Assembly (NCBI GenBank): GCA_032622095.1
Contig: CP136069.1
Location: forward strand, 127,061,450-127,125,449
Length of the DNA stretch: 64,000 nt
Direction of reading: 5' to 3'
From: Siphonodentalium dalli
Lineage: Eukaryota; Mollusca; Scaphopoda; Gadilida; Siphonodentaliidae
The position numbers and the translations under genes are program-made. The notes beneath the pieces are model-generated. The model was not told where the DNA came from. It ran no database searches and worked only from the letters and a program-made list of their open reading frames with translations. Below, one piece after another: positions 36,805 to 48,334 of this stretch. Position 1 is the stretch's first letter. Each line of letters starts with the position of its first letter.

Positions 36805-38256
36805 TTTTTAGCTCAACTTGAGCTATTGGCATGGGTTGGCATCCATCGTCCGTCTGTGCATCCTTCAACAATTTCTGTATGCACACCCTACAGGTCATTT
36901 CTCTCATCCGGTCATCACCAAACTACATGTGGATCTTCGGGGTGACCTCTAGATGGGAGCCATCAATTTTTTCCGAAATTAGTTAAAAAACATGGCTACC
37001 ATCAGCTATCTGGGACTTCAAATTCGAATCCATTGGCACATCCAGCAGCCTGCATTTATTGGAGAATTGTTTTGGAAATTTACAGGGATGTTTAGCCTAG
37101 GAACGCCACTAGATGGGAGCTATCGAATTCGAAGAATTTTCGATGAGACAGCCATCTTGGATTTTACTCTTTGCATGACTAAATACTTTGGCATGCCCTA
37201 CAGGTCACATCTCTCATCCGATGAACACCAAACTTGATATAGATCTTCAGGTGATCTCTAAATGGGAGCCATTCAATTTGTTCAAATTTCATTGAAAAAT
37301 ATGACTGCCGGCAGCCATCTTGGATTTTACTCTTTGCATGACTAAATCCTTTGGAACACCTTACAGACCACCTCCCTCATCCGATCATCACCAAACTATA
37401 TGGATCTTCAGTGTGCCCTCTAGATGGGAAATTGAATCCATCGACATGCCGAGCAGTGTGCATTTATTGGAGAATTGTTTTGAAAATATACAGGCATGTT
37501 TAGAATCTACTCTGGATGGGAACTATAAAATTTGAACAATTTTCATTGAAAACATGGCCACCAGCGTCCATCTGAAAATTTTACTCTTTGCATGACTAAA
37601 TTTATCCTTTAGTACACCCTATAGAACACATCCCTCATCCGATCATTACAGATTATTGCAAAATTGTTTTTAAAATTTACAGGCATATTTTGGATCACCT
37701 CTAGAGCTATCAAATTTGAACGATTTTCGATGAAAAACATGCATGCCGGCAGCCATCTTGGGGTTTACTCTTTGCATGAATAATTCCTTTGGCACACCCT
37801 ACAGACCACATCCCTCATCTGATAGTCACCAAACTTCATATGGATGTTTTGGGTGACCACTAGATAGGAGCCATAAAATATTTCCATATGTCATAGAAAA
37901 ATGGGCGCCAACAACCATCTTGGATTTTTCTCTTTGTATGACTAAATCCTTCGCAGCACCCAAGAGGCCAACTCCCTCATCTGATCATCACCAAACTTCA
38001 TATGGATCTTCGGGTTGACCTCTAGATGGGAGCCATATCAGAATTTACTCTTTCTATTAGTAGTACTGCATCCTTTGGCACTCCCGACAGCTAAACTTTT
38101 TCATCCGATTAATCCCAAACTGTTTATGCATCTTCATGGTAACCTCTAGTTACTTAAGCATATAAACTGTCTGAGTTCCCTATCGCTCTATGGACTGTAA
38201 TATATAGCATGATCCCATTTCCAAGTGGAGCTACAGTGTCATTGACACTTTCATTT
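36805..38256 (+). mobile_element. Helentron/pearl-like element H4
   Basis: The 5' end is TTTTTAGCTCAACTTGAGCT with the hairpin collapsed. About eight diverged units follow. The 3' end is AGTGGAGCTACAGTGTCATT then GACACTTTCATTT. Confidence 0.7.
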
Positions 38257-38650
38257 CAAACAGGTAAGTTCATAGTATTTGGTTTGCTAACATGAAAAGA
38301 CAGGTCAAATTCAAATCATGATTTCAGTCAAATTATTATACCGGGTATACTGGATTCAGCTTGTCGAGCCGGAGTTTTTCTCAGTCGTTTTGTGATCAAT
38401 TTCCGTGAAACTTGGTACAGACATCAACCACCATGGGAACCTGTGCACCTGCGATTATGACATCTGTCCGACATTTTTTGGTGGAGTTATCTCCCTTTTT
38501 CGACTTGGAAATTTGTTTGCAACATGCATAATTTTGTCCGAGCTTTTATTTCTACATTTTTAGGTCAATGTTTTTTAATCTTGTCACTTATATTTAGTAC
38601 CATGGGAACCTGTGCACCTGCGATTATGATGTCTGTCCGACTTTTTTTTG

Positions 38651-38690
38651 TGCAGTTATGATTAGGGTTAAGGGGTTTAGGGTTAGGGAT
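38651..38690 (+). repeat. Degenerate telomere-like TTAGGG patch
   Basis: ATTAGGGTTAAGGGG followed by TTTAGGGTTAGGG, about four imperfect TTAGGG units. Confidence 0.5.
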
Positions 38691-38807
38691 ACCTGTTGAC
38701 ATAATTTCAGTGCCCAATATATGGTAATGGCTACTTCACTCAAATAACATTTTGAATACGGGGGGTATTACTTAGTCCCATCTGGGACAAGCCCATCTCT
38801 AGTTATG

Positions 38808-38896
38808 TTTACCCATACCATAGTATGGTAAACATAATGTCGACGTCCGGATTGACCACTCGTCGTGCGTCCGTCTGTCTGTCCGTCCGTCCGTCC

Positions 38897-38927
<31 letters not shown>

Positions 38928-39400
38928 CGTGGACACTTTACGCATGGTGCGATAACTCAAATATTTTCTATCCGATCGGAACTAAATTTTGTATATGAGT
39001 TTCTCATACCGTAATACAGATCGAGTTCGAATATGGGTTTGATCCGAGTTTTTTTTACGGAGTTATGGCCCTTTTTCAACTTAGAATTCATGGATGCTAC
39101 GATAACTAAAAAAAATATTATCTCATGAGAAACAAATTTGGTATGTGAGTTTCTCTATCTAAAATACAATTCGAGTTCGAATATGGGTTTGATCAGATTA
39201 TTTTTAATGGAGTTATGGCCCTTTGATATAGAATTCATCCATGCTTCGATAGCTCAACCAGTTATCGTCTGATAGGAACCAAATTTGGTATGTGAGTTTC
39301 TCAACTCAAAATACAGATCAAGTTTGAATATGGGTTAGAACCTGTTTTTTATACCAGAGTTATGGCCCTTTTTAACTAAGGATTGAACAGATTCGATATT
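38808..39400 (+). repeat. Tandem array with TTTACCCATACCATAG hairpin head
   Basis: Head palindrome ACCATAGTATGGT, leader (GTCCGTCT)n at 38866-38931, then units with GATAACTCAAAT, GTATATGAGTTTCTCA and GAGTTCGAATATGGG. Inverted relative of 2636-3075. A diverged remnant continues at about 39780-40050. The interval 39401-39779 has no recognised feature. Confidence 0.8.
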
Positions 39401-40295
39401 TTTATGCTTATCATGTAGAACCATAGCAGATATATAACCCCTGTGATATCAGTTAGCACTGAGAGAGAGAATAGATTAACTTGTATTATTGGAAATTAGA
39501 GTTATTTTTAGCCATCATATTGTCAGGGCACTGTGGAAGCTGTAATTGGACAGAGAACCATCTGTTGTTTATTGTATTTCCATACAGCTCTCTGGTTTAG
39601 GATATCAATGCAGTGTTCCAGTGACATACCTGTACCTAATTTTATTGAGTTAAAATTGTTAACCCTTGTCATCAATTTTATGCTTTTGTATATTTTTCAT
39701 GTAATCATTCTCCTATTATATCCCTTTCACTTGTATGGATTTTTGTGGTTAAAATGAACCCTTAATTCTCAACATTCCTTATACTTAGCAGAAATACCTT
39801 TCATCGGATATATCTCATTTTATTGAGATGTATGTAAATTTTGTATGTGAATTTCTCAGCCCAAAATACAGATAGATTTCGAATTTGGGTTTGATCCATT
39901 TTTTTATATTTTAAACAGAGTTATGGCTTTTGGATTTTCGTGTCAGAACTGAAAATAGCTGATCACTATCGCCAAGGTATGGGTTAAACATCTGCCGATC
40001 GTGATCGGCCTCTCGTTTTTATCAAAGTTATGCCCCTGTGCTGATTATTTTGGTTCCCAGATGATCAATATGCCATTTTTCTGGTGTCTGTGTTCTGTCT
40101 CAGGTCCAGTGAATTGAATCAAATACCACTAGATGTAGTTAGGTGTGAATATGTGTAACAGTAGTTTGGTCCAGTGATATATGACAGAATTTAATTTATT
40201 GTTTCTGAAAATGAGAACGCCCCACTGGGCCCAGCGATGTGTGGCCAATTGGCCTCTTACTTGTGCACTAAAAGCATGTTTGCATGAATTTCCAG

Positions 40296-40434
40296 GATGT
40301 GCCTCCACCAAAATCTAACTGGAGGGTCAAACACCAGCAGATGATAGAAGGAATGCGGGCAGCAAGAGGAGTCCAACATGCCATAGATGCAGGAGAGCCT
40401 CTCCCACCCCCTCCTCCTCCAACCATCGATCCAG
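40296..40434 (+). CDS. ZC2HC1A: ZC2HC1A-like gene, proline-rich inter-finger exon
   Basis: This exon is 139 nt, with acceptor tttccag and donor gtaaga. It encodes DVPPPKSNWRVKHQQMIEGM, then a RAARG-type helix, then LPPPPPPTIDP. SNWR-KH and the six-proline run followed by a D-P pair are family hallmarks placed just before the second finger. The exon ends one base into a codon. Joined to 44987 it gives ...TIDPDYVQCPYC, the expected family junction, so donor 40435 is taken as canonical. Two further in-frame donors follow at 40486 and 40531 (separate entry) and would lengthen the Pro/Thr linker. Confidence 0.9.
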
Positions 40435-40530
40435 GTAAGAGCACCCCAACTACCCCACCCGCTCCTCCTCCAACCATCGACCGAAGTAAGAGCACCCTGA
40501 CTACCCCACCCCTACTCCTAATAAATACAG
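40435..40530 (+). CDS. Possible alternative extension of the proline-rich exon (two extra in-frame 5' splice sites)
   Basis: The end of the exon, including its donor, is tandemly repeated. GTAAG occurs at 40435, 40486 and 40531, spaced 51 and 45 nt, both multiples of three. The intervening sequence stays open in the gene's frame, reading GKSTPTTPPAPPPTIDR and then SKSTLTTPPLLLINT. The first in-frame stop is a TGA at 40552. Donors 2 and 3 would add 17 and 32 residues between the two zinc fingers without shifting frame; donor 2 would change the junction Asp to Asn. A fourth decayed unit, broken by a hAT-like insertion, ends at a GTAAG at 41132. Usage is unproven. Confidence 0.45.
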
Positions 40531-40588
40531 GTAAGAACTCCTCTATCTATTGACCCAGTCCCCATGTCTGCCCCACATCTACTAAAAC

Positions 40589-41119
40589 CAGGGTTCGCGC
40601 TGCCACTTGCCAAATTTGCCAATGGCAAAAATAATTCACATTTGGCCAAAAATATTTTCATTTAGCAAACAATTTGGCAAGTCACTTTTGATTCCTCAAG
40701 AAAGTTTAATATTTGTCAACCAATACCACACATTTCAGGAAACTCTTTCATTAATGGTATTAGTGTAGATTTATAAGGTTATGAAAAGTTAACACCTGTA
40801 TCAAGATGCAATTTTAATCTGATACATGTACCATAAGTATCGACGTGTGGAGGGATTGGTAGTATGTCGACCTGGTGGTGGTGTTTACATATATACATGT
40901 AGCTAATCCTCTTTGTTTCGGTGTGCATTTCAGTGCTATGTTGTTGGTTTATTGTTCTATGATAAACCCAAATATAGAGGTGATAAATATTAATAATTAT
41001 ATGCTTTCCTGTTGATATCAAAGGTTGTGATTGTCAAAATAGTCAAAATAAAAGACACAATGTTGTAGAAACTGGCAAAATAATTGTCAAAAGTTAATTT
41101 CGGGCCAGCACGGACACTG
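40589..41119. mobile_element. hAT-like non-autonomous element (531 bp) in the splice-site repeat
   Basis: ACTAAAAC is duplicated at 40581-40588 and 41120-41127 (8-bp target-site duplication). Ends CAGGGTTCGCGCTGCC and, inverted, CAGTGTCCGTGCTGGC form imperfect TIRs. An 8-bp duplication with CAGNG ends is characteristic of hAT. No transposase. Confidence 0.8.
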
Positions 41120-41131
41120 ACTAAAACACAG

Positions 41132-42383
41132 GTAAGGAACCATCTAAAGCATCATGCATTCTATTAATCCTTTCTTTACTGAATGGTTATAATTTATAAA
41201 AGTATACATTAGGCCAAAAAAAAAACGATCGGTGCAATGCAACAGTGTTTAATTCTCGACTTCTGACCGACGCTTAAGAGAGAATCGATAACTGTCCAAA
41301 AGTGGTGTGAAAGATTTTTGTGTGATTACTTGTCGACGTCGCACATACTTTGTCGCACCGTGGAGCTAACATTGTGAATATATAATGGAAATGAAAATAT
41401 TTACAAAGTAAATGGGCCAGTTCTTGGTTTGGGCACGAGCTATCTATATTGCAAAATTGCTAGGGAAATCGTGTCTGATCATACTTTTTCTACTAAAAGT
41501 GCAAATAAGAACGGTTACACATTACAATTAATTATGTTTTGGTTCTCGGGCAATTTTTTTTTCTTCAAATCAATGAGGGAGGGAGGGTTTTATTTTTATT
41601 TTTTTTATTTTTTTCTGCGCATAGTAAGCATGGACAAAGATACCTTCCTCTGTCTAGTAATAACCAGAAAGGTAGAGGAAACTGTTATGCATATAAACTC
41701 ATTTAGTCTTATATAAAAATGACATTGTACTACCAGTGTATGACTGGGATTACCTAACATTATATAATGCCCATGACATTAACTACTGTTATTGTTGTCT
41801 AAAAACTGATACCTCCCCATTCTAATATGTGATCCTGAATTTAGTCCTGTGCCTTTCAATTGTATAAAGTTACAATTAGTGTAAGTTGACTGTTGTTCAC
41901 AATGACTAATTGTAAGAAGAGCATGAGGATCAGCTAATCATTTTCTTAATTGTAGTCATCTACTTCATGTTGTAAGCCTGCAAGTCACTTTTTAACACAT
42001 TACATGTTAGAGCTCAATGCACACTAATATTCAACACATATCTACTATGGACATGTTGATAAAATAAAAAATAAAATAAAAGTTTCTTTGTCATAACATC
42101 TGGCATTGCAATAAAAAGGCCTAATGCGGCCCTTTTTATTCAATGCGGCGGGGCCTGAGAACCAAAACCTTTCTTTTTTTTTGGCCTTAGTATGGTCTAT
42201 TTATTTGGAGGGATATTCATGTACACAAGCAGACAGGCAGATGGAAAAATACTACAAGTGCAGAAAGATTCCTATTCATTTGGTGGGAAATATTCAGATA
42301 ATAAGTTCAACAAACTATGGTCATTTCTTGAACTTATTATCTGAACATTTTCCATGGGAACTACTCCTCAATGGGTATTTAGC
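41132..42383. other. Unassigned intronic DNA
   Basis: Low-complexity T-rich patch at about 41590-41620 and A-rich patch at about 42058-42080. 42290-42380 carries the AACTTATTATCTGAACATTT dispersed block. No coding evidence. Confidence 0.3.
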
Positions 42384-42636
42384 AAGCCTTGAAATAGGGT
42401 GTCTGTCATTTGCAGAATGAGGTCCCCAGAGGGTGAAGTTAGTGATGCTACCCCGCATAGTGGGCTAGCATCACCAAATTCACCCTCTGGGGACCTCATT
42501 CTGCTTACAACTCAGCAGAATGAGGTTCCCAGAGGGTGAATTTGGTGATGCTACCCCGCATAGCGGGCTAGCATCACCAAATTCACCCTCTGGGGACCTC
42601 ATTCTGCAAATGACAGGCACGCTATTTCAAGGCTTG
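42384..42636. mobile_element. Double-hairpin MITE R2 (253 bp)
   Basis: CAAGCCTTGAAATAG / CTATTTCAAGGCTTG ends. Two near-perfect hairpins are set back to back (GCAGAATGAGGTCCCCAGAG arms, loops near GCATAGTGGGC and GCATAGCGGGC). The middle spacer found in other copies is missing. Confidence 0.88.
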
Positions 42637-42705
42637 TTGAGACTTGACATGGCGAAACCATAGTTACCATACAATAACCGTCAACACATTGTCATATTCA
42701 CTAGA

Positions 42706-43047
42706 CTGCAAACAGTGTGTGTTATTTGCAGAATGAGATCGCCAGAGGGTGAATTTAGTGACACTATCCTGCATGGTGGACTAGCATCACCAAATCACCC
42801 TCTGGAAACCTCATTCTGCTTAGGCCTCAACTTCTATGGGCGACATAGGATCAGATTGAAGTTTTCCAGTTGAAATTTGTGATGTTCACACATTTTTTAC
42901 CTCAATTATGCATTTTTATCTTCTGCAAATTAAGCCATTTTAGGGGATATAGAAACTTCCCAGAAGGGAAAAGTACCTAAAAAACAGGTTATTTTGAGAT
43001 TATAGCTACTTCCCAGTAGATGAGGCCTAAACAGAATGAGGTTGTTG
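42706..43047. mobile_element. Double-hairpin MITE R3, right part lost
   Basis: First hairpin from 42728 (GCAGAATGAGATCGCCAGAG), then the family's middle segment, ending at CTAAACAGAATGAGGTTGTT where the second hairpin breaks off. Confidence 0.65.
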
Positions 43048-43161
43048 GATCTGAATGAAATTTGGTATGGATGTTCACATTGAGGGCATTCAACAGAGTG
43101 TTCAATCATATTTTTCGCTCTAGAGTTATTCATCTTTGTTTATCTGGAACTGTTGTTTTTT

Positions 43162-43570
43162 AGCTCACCTGAGACGAAGTCTCCGGTGGAGCTATAGTCA
43201 TCACTCCTCGTCCGTCCGTCCATCGTCCGTCCGTTCATCCATCCATCCGTCAACAATTCTTTGAACATCTTCTTCTCTCGATCGATAGGACCGAATGGGT
43301 TCATATTTGGTGTGGATGTTCTCTAGGTGACTCAAATTCAGATTTGTTCAAATGAGGTCACTGGGTCATATACATGTAGTTGCGAAGCCAGGGCCATAAC
43401 TCTTTCCCTCCATAGTAATTCTTAAGTTAAAATGATTTCTTCTCAAGAACCATCGGGGCCTATTTAGTTGATATTTGGTATGAAGGGTCCTTGGGTGACT
43501 TTGGTTCAGATTTGTTCAAATAGGGTCACTGGGTTAGACATGGGCCGAGCCAGGGACATAGCTCTTAAAA
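43162..43570 (+). repeat. Tandem array with AGCTCACCTGAGACG head
   Basis: AGCTCACCTGAGACGAAGTC head, GTCCGTCC leader, about 2.5 units. The same family as 9416. 43571-44165 has A-rich and C-rich low-complexity DNA and no gene. Confidence 0.8.
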
Positions 43571-44165
43571 AAAAAAAATCATATTTAAATCCTCGCTCAA
43601 TTAAAAAAAAAAAATTCTAATTGAAAACAAAACAATGAAAATACATGTATTTTTCATTTACACTGTTTATTTTTGTTTAGATTTAACACTTTTTTAAAGA
43701 CACACCTCTACCCACCCCCACCCCCATGCAGACTAACACCCCCTGCCCCTCCCATGAATCCCACCCCACACTGTACAATCATTGTACCATTAAATGGCTT
43801 TTGAATACAGCTCATAATGGCTATATTATATTTGACATGACCAGGTGTCAATTGGGGAATCTCATTCCCGATTTAACCACGCCTCCGTAATTACTTCCTA
43901 GATACTGTCGCTAACTCTTACAAGCGCTGGCAGCTTATGAGGCTGTGAGCTAGAGCGAGTGCATGGTGCTAATTTCCAGAATTGTTTGGGCATAAAATAA
44001 AAAACGGTATACAAATGAGGGAAACAATATAATGTTTTGATATGATTTAAGACTGAATCAATTCATGTTCTAGGACACGTCTGCACCCAATAAAAATTAA
44101 TAATGTGCCAGACAAAAATTATGCGAAATCATTTCGTCCTAAGTGATTTCTTTTTCTTCGGTGTG

Positions 44166-44811
44166 AATGCAATTCGCACGGTAACGCTCGAATTATCCGA
44201 GTGTTCGACTTAACTGATTTGACCATTTGGTGACCACAAATTCCAACCAGTTGAATTCATATCAATCTGATATGGCCCACGATTGCTGCATCAGTGTCAT
44301 GGCATCGAGAACATTCAAATTGAGTTCAGCCTTCTTGTCAATAGCATTTCTTCGTTTGGAACATTGTTTTCGTTTTGGAAGACTTGACTGAATGAAATTA
44401 TTCTCTGTATCAGGCCGTTTAAATATGATTTTCATTTCGCCTGTCAACACTACTAATCCTTACAGGGGAAATTGACCCCCACACCTCGTTAATATGTTAA
44501 ATAAACAATGCATTAGGATAAATAAAGACTCCAGGAAATTTTTAGGGTAATGAATAGAAGCACACTGAGTTATAATCACATGGCGATGCGTCGCCGACGG
44601 TGCTTCGACTTAACCATAGTAATTAGTTATAATCTGGCTGGTGGGATTAAATTTCGTTTCGACTTAAGCGGAATTTCGACTTATCCACCTTCGACTTAAC
44701 TGTAATTATTCTAATGGCTTTGCTCACAAGCTCAGCAGGGACCAGGCGATGGCTTCGACTTAAGTGGGGTATTCGAGTTACCGACGTTCGACTTAACGAA
44801 GTTTAACTGTA
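44166..44811 (-). mobile_element. Pogo/Tigger-like DNA transposon remnant
   Basis: Read on the minus strand from 44811, it starts CAGTTAAACTTCGTTAAGTC with repeated TTAAGTCGAA words. Similar words occur near 44200. It contains the transposase fragment at 44262-44450. Confidence 0.55.
44262..44450 (-). pseudogene. Tigger/jerky-type transposase C-terminal fragment
   Basis: A minus-strand frame of 62 residues ends in AELNLNVLDAMTLMQQSWAI then SD and a stop. The pattern (basic segment, then ...INVLDAM..I..SW..V) is the C-terminal part of pogo/Tigger DDE transposases, just before their TI-NCF motif, which is lost. The DDE catalytic residues are not present. It is a relic in the last intron before finger 2. 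Confidence 0.55.
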
Positions 44812-44876
44812 TAAGAAAACACATTGACACAGGGTTTTCCCAAAATTTCAGGAGGCTCCAGTCATGGAAGGGTTGA
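44812..44876. mobile_element. Right-end fragment of TTAA-type hairpin MITE (Q6)
   Basis: CACAGGGTTTTCCCAAAATT then CAGTCATGGAAGGGTT. Confidence 0.5.
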
Positions 44877-44986
44877 CAAAATAGCCTTCTGTTTCACATT
44901 TGCGGTAGCGAGATAAATCCAACTAAGCAGTTTGCTTGTTGATCATTTAATAAATATTCTAATGTATACTATATGAATATTTGTAG

Positions 44987-45135
44987 ATTATGTACAGTGC
45001 CCTTACTGCTCAAGACGGTTCAATCAAACTGCTGCCGAAAGACACATCGACTTCTGTAAGCAGAAGCAGAAGCGAGTGACGAACAAAGCAGTTCCAAGTG
45101 CACAGGCTCAAGCTCGAAATCAGGCTAGAACACAG
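44987..45135 (+). CDS. ZC2HC1A: ZC2HC1A-like gene, exon with C2HC finger 2
   Basis: This exon is 149 nt, with acceptor atttgtag and donor gtcaga (GT, otherwise weak). With one base from the previous exon it reads DYVQCPYCSRRFNQTAAERH followed by IDFC. That is a complete C-x2-C-x11-H-x3-C finger with the family's CPYC-RRF-AAERHI-FC pattern. A Lys/Gln-rich tail (KQKQKRVTNK) follows, then an Ala/Gln-rich stretch ending ARTQ in phase 0. This is the most diagnostic exon in the window. A Tigger-like fragment lies about 0.5 kb upstream in the intron. Confidence 0.92.
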
Positions 45136-45739
45136 GTCAGAATCATATGATTAAATGTAGCTTGACACTAAGATAGAAACCAGGTCATTTACAGAATGAT
45201 AATAGTAGAGAGTTCAGACAATGTAATGTCATACGTCACGTAACCGGCGAATACCAGGAAAATGCCGAAAATGTTGGTTTTAAAATTAAATTTTCTTGGA
45301 AATAATATCATTTTTCATAAAAACTGAAGAAATATTCTGAATCTTCAGAATAAAAACGGTGTATTGTACTTTTTCTCTCCAATATTAGACACACGTATCC
45401 ATTATTTTAATGACGTCCATCACTCTGCTCAAGAGAAAACATGCTAATTTAGCGGTTTTGTGGACCGATTTTTCGTAAAAACATCGCATGCGTGTTGAAT
45501 TTGGCATGAATTACGATCGATTTCCGCTCCGATTGACCTTCCCAAATATAGAAACATATTTTGGGGAAATCCCAAAGATTAATTTTACGAGTGCCGTTTC
45601 TAGAGTCCCATCCCACAGTTCGAATGATCAATAAAATTTGAAAAGAAGTTGAAAAACACTACAAACTATCTTGAAAATAAAAATTCGGCACCCGGAATAT
45701 GAATATTGAGTGGATTTCCTATCTAAAGGTATTCATCTT

Positions 45740-46162
45740 CCCAGATAGCATGACAACGTTCGCATAATGTCGGCACGGTTGGCATTAGGTTTGGTTGGGT
45801 TGACGTTGTTGTCCCTTGGTTGGCCCAACGTATTTCTCCCAACCGTCAGCAACCGTTGGATATATAACGTTGGCCCAACGTTATGCCAACCAATTTAGTT
45901 TGAGTTCCCAACATTGTCCCTCCATTGGGTCAACGTTATGCCAACCAAAGGGTATAGTTTCCAACGTTGGGCCAACGTTATGCCAACCATGTGGTCTGGA
46001 TATCAACAGTGGCCCAACGTTGGGCCAACGCTCTGTATATGTCGTCCAACGTTGACCCAATGAGCAAAAATTACGTTGGCCCAACGTTGGTTGCCAATGT
46101 TGGCCCAACCATTCAGATGGTGGTTGTGCCAACGTTGGCCCAACCATGTCATGCTATCCGGG
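45740..46162. mobile_element. Intact AACGTTGG-rich TIR element (423 bp)
   Basis: Ends CCCAGATAGCATGAC and GTCATGCTATCCGGG. The interior is saturated with CCAACGTTGGCCCAACGTT-type words. Reference for the split copy 7382-14649. Confidence 0.8.
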
Positions 46163-47245
46163 ATATTTCTTTCAGTAAACGGTAAGTCAATCGGCCAGCC
46201 GTTTCTATTACTCCATTCTCACATTTTCGTGGCATTTCCCCAAACACGATGGCTAAAGACGCGAAATACAATGCTCGCGACGCCGCAATTTGTCAAAATT
46301 AAGACGTAATTTTCATGGTAATTTTATTTCTTAAGAGCACGGTTATTTAACATTAATCAAATATTGAATTGGAAATTCAAACGTCGAAATAAAAAAGAAT
46401 GCCCCAGTTATTTTATTTCGAAAGCAGACCGCCTTCTACAGAAGTCTCCTTTTCGCGCTGTTCTTTCGGCTCTTACATTAATTAATCTCGCCGCTGTCTG
46501 TTCAAAGCACCATTTGTCGACACATGGGAGCACATTTTGAGTCTATAAATTGATGCTAATTCTTAAATCACATTTAATAACTATTTAAATCATAATATTA
46601 TCACATTAATATCAGTAATTGAATATCGAAAGTGTACTGTGGCCATTCTACGTAGGGGGTCGATCTTCTCATTTGTTTTGCATCTTCAAATGGCAACGTG
46701 GCAGCAAGAATCACATATAGTAAATATGTGGTCGTTTTCCACAAGGGACTGTAGGCTCATTAGTCCAACACATGTCGAGTCAATGGCACTGAAATAGTCT
46801 TTTGAATGCAATGTCCATCCATATTCCATACATTCTGTGTGTGTTTTGTATGATGCAGAGTCTTGTTATATAATACTTCATACATTATATTTCCGCTATA
46901 CCATGATGAATTTTTTTTTGTTGATGGAATCCAATCCGGTGACTTTGTCTCGCTCCGTAATTGAAAAAAAACAAAAAAAAACTTGAGTAATCGCACTGAT
47001 CGCATCATCGCACAATTATAACAAATCCTATCCTTGTGGTTGACACTTTGGTTGTGTCGCTCGCATCAGTGATATTATGTTTGTCCTAATTGGGCATCGA
47101 CGCTGAAGTCGCATCGCTGTCTGAATAGCCCTTAAGGGAGTTACTCGTTAATGAGTATAGAAAGGGTTAATAATATAATATAATAATATTAGTCTTTTCA
47201 TGCCATATCAAATCAATATACAAGTAATTCATATATTTGTCAACC
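46163..47245. other. Unassigned intronic DNA
   Basis: No element recognised except the AAAGGGTTAA block at about 47130-47170. The same holds for 45136-45739. Confidence 0.3.
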
Positions 47246-47676
47246 AGGCCTCAAAATATTGTGCTAGACCTTTGTAGAATGAGGTCCCCAGAGGGTGCAT
47301 TTAGTGACGCTATGCTACACAGCTAGCTAGCATCACCAAATTCATCTTCTGAGGACCTCATTCTGAATGGCCTCATCTGCTACGGAAGACCTAGACTCAG
47401 ATTTAAGTTCCAAGATTGTGATATGCACCCTTTGGACACCATATGCATTCTGTCGTCTGCCAACTTTGGGATATAGAGAATCTAAACTAACAAAGAAAAA
47501 GAAACTTTCTTATGAAGTTTCTAATTAAACTAAAAGAACTTGTTAATTTGATAATAAAGATACTTTCCAGAGAAGATGAGGCTTCAGCAGCTGAATGAGG
47601 TCCCCAGAGGTTAAATATAGTTATGCTGGCCAACTGTGCAGCATTCTGAAAATGTCCGGCAACATATTTTGAGGAC
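47246..47676. mobile_element. Double-hairpin MITE R4 (about 431 bp)
   Basis: Ends GGCCTCAAAATATTGT / ACATATTTTGAGGAC. The first hairpin is good (GTAGAATGAGGTCCCCAGAG); the second has decayed. Confidence 0.7.
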
Positions 47677-47791
47677 TGTTATAAACTTATTTTGATTCCC
47701 AAAATAGAGGCAGAATGTGACACAAGCTAGCAATACTAGACCTGTATAATTTGAGGCTTCAAAGTGCCATAAGATTTCAAATATTAATTCT

Positions 47792-48061
47792 TTAACCCTT
47801 TCATGATGGAAGTTGCAGTGGTGCAGTATTAAAGATCCTGTGGCAGTGCATTCTCTTATATATGCAAGTCTCCCATAGGGAGCCTCACATATATAAGATA
47901 ATGCACTGGCTTACAAGATCATGGTAAATATTATTAGGCCAATGTATTCTCTTATATATGCAACACTCCCTACGTGAGACTTGCATATATGAGAGAAAGA
48001 ATACATTATTGGCACAGGGTTTTTGCAAAATTTCAGGAAGCTCCAGCCATGGAAGGGTTAA
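47792..48061. mobile_element. TTAA-type two-hairpin MITE (Q7, 270 bp)
   Basis: TTAACCCTTTCATGATGG at the left and CCATGGAAGGGTTAA at the right. Hairpins at about 47848-47912 and 47939-48016. Confidence 0.8.
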
Positions 48062-48119
48062 TTGCACATACTTTTGGGAGCATTGAATACCAGTACCTCA
48101 ATGAAGGGGACTCTCAAGC

Positions 48120-48334
48120 TACAGTAATGCTCTAAGTAATCGACTTCTTAACCATAGCAGAATTATGGGTAACTTTTCAGGATTTAGTCGGAAATATGGC
48201 TTGTTGCCATTCATCGGAAAGCTCTCCGAAAGCTTTCCGATGAATGGCAACAAGCCATATTTCCGACTGAATCCTGAAAAGTTACCCATAATTCTGCTGT
48301 GGTTAAGAAGTCGATTACTTATAGCATTACTGTA
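48120..48334. mobile_element. Palindromic MITE P8, complete
   Basis: TACAGTAATGCTCTAAGTAA to CGATTACTTATAGCATTACTG-TA, with arms meeting at AAGCTCTCCGAAAGCTT. Confidence 0.85.
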
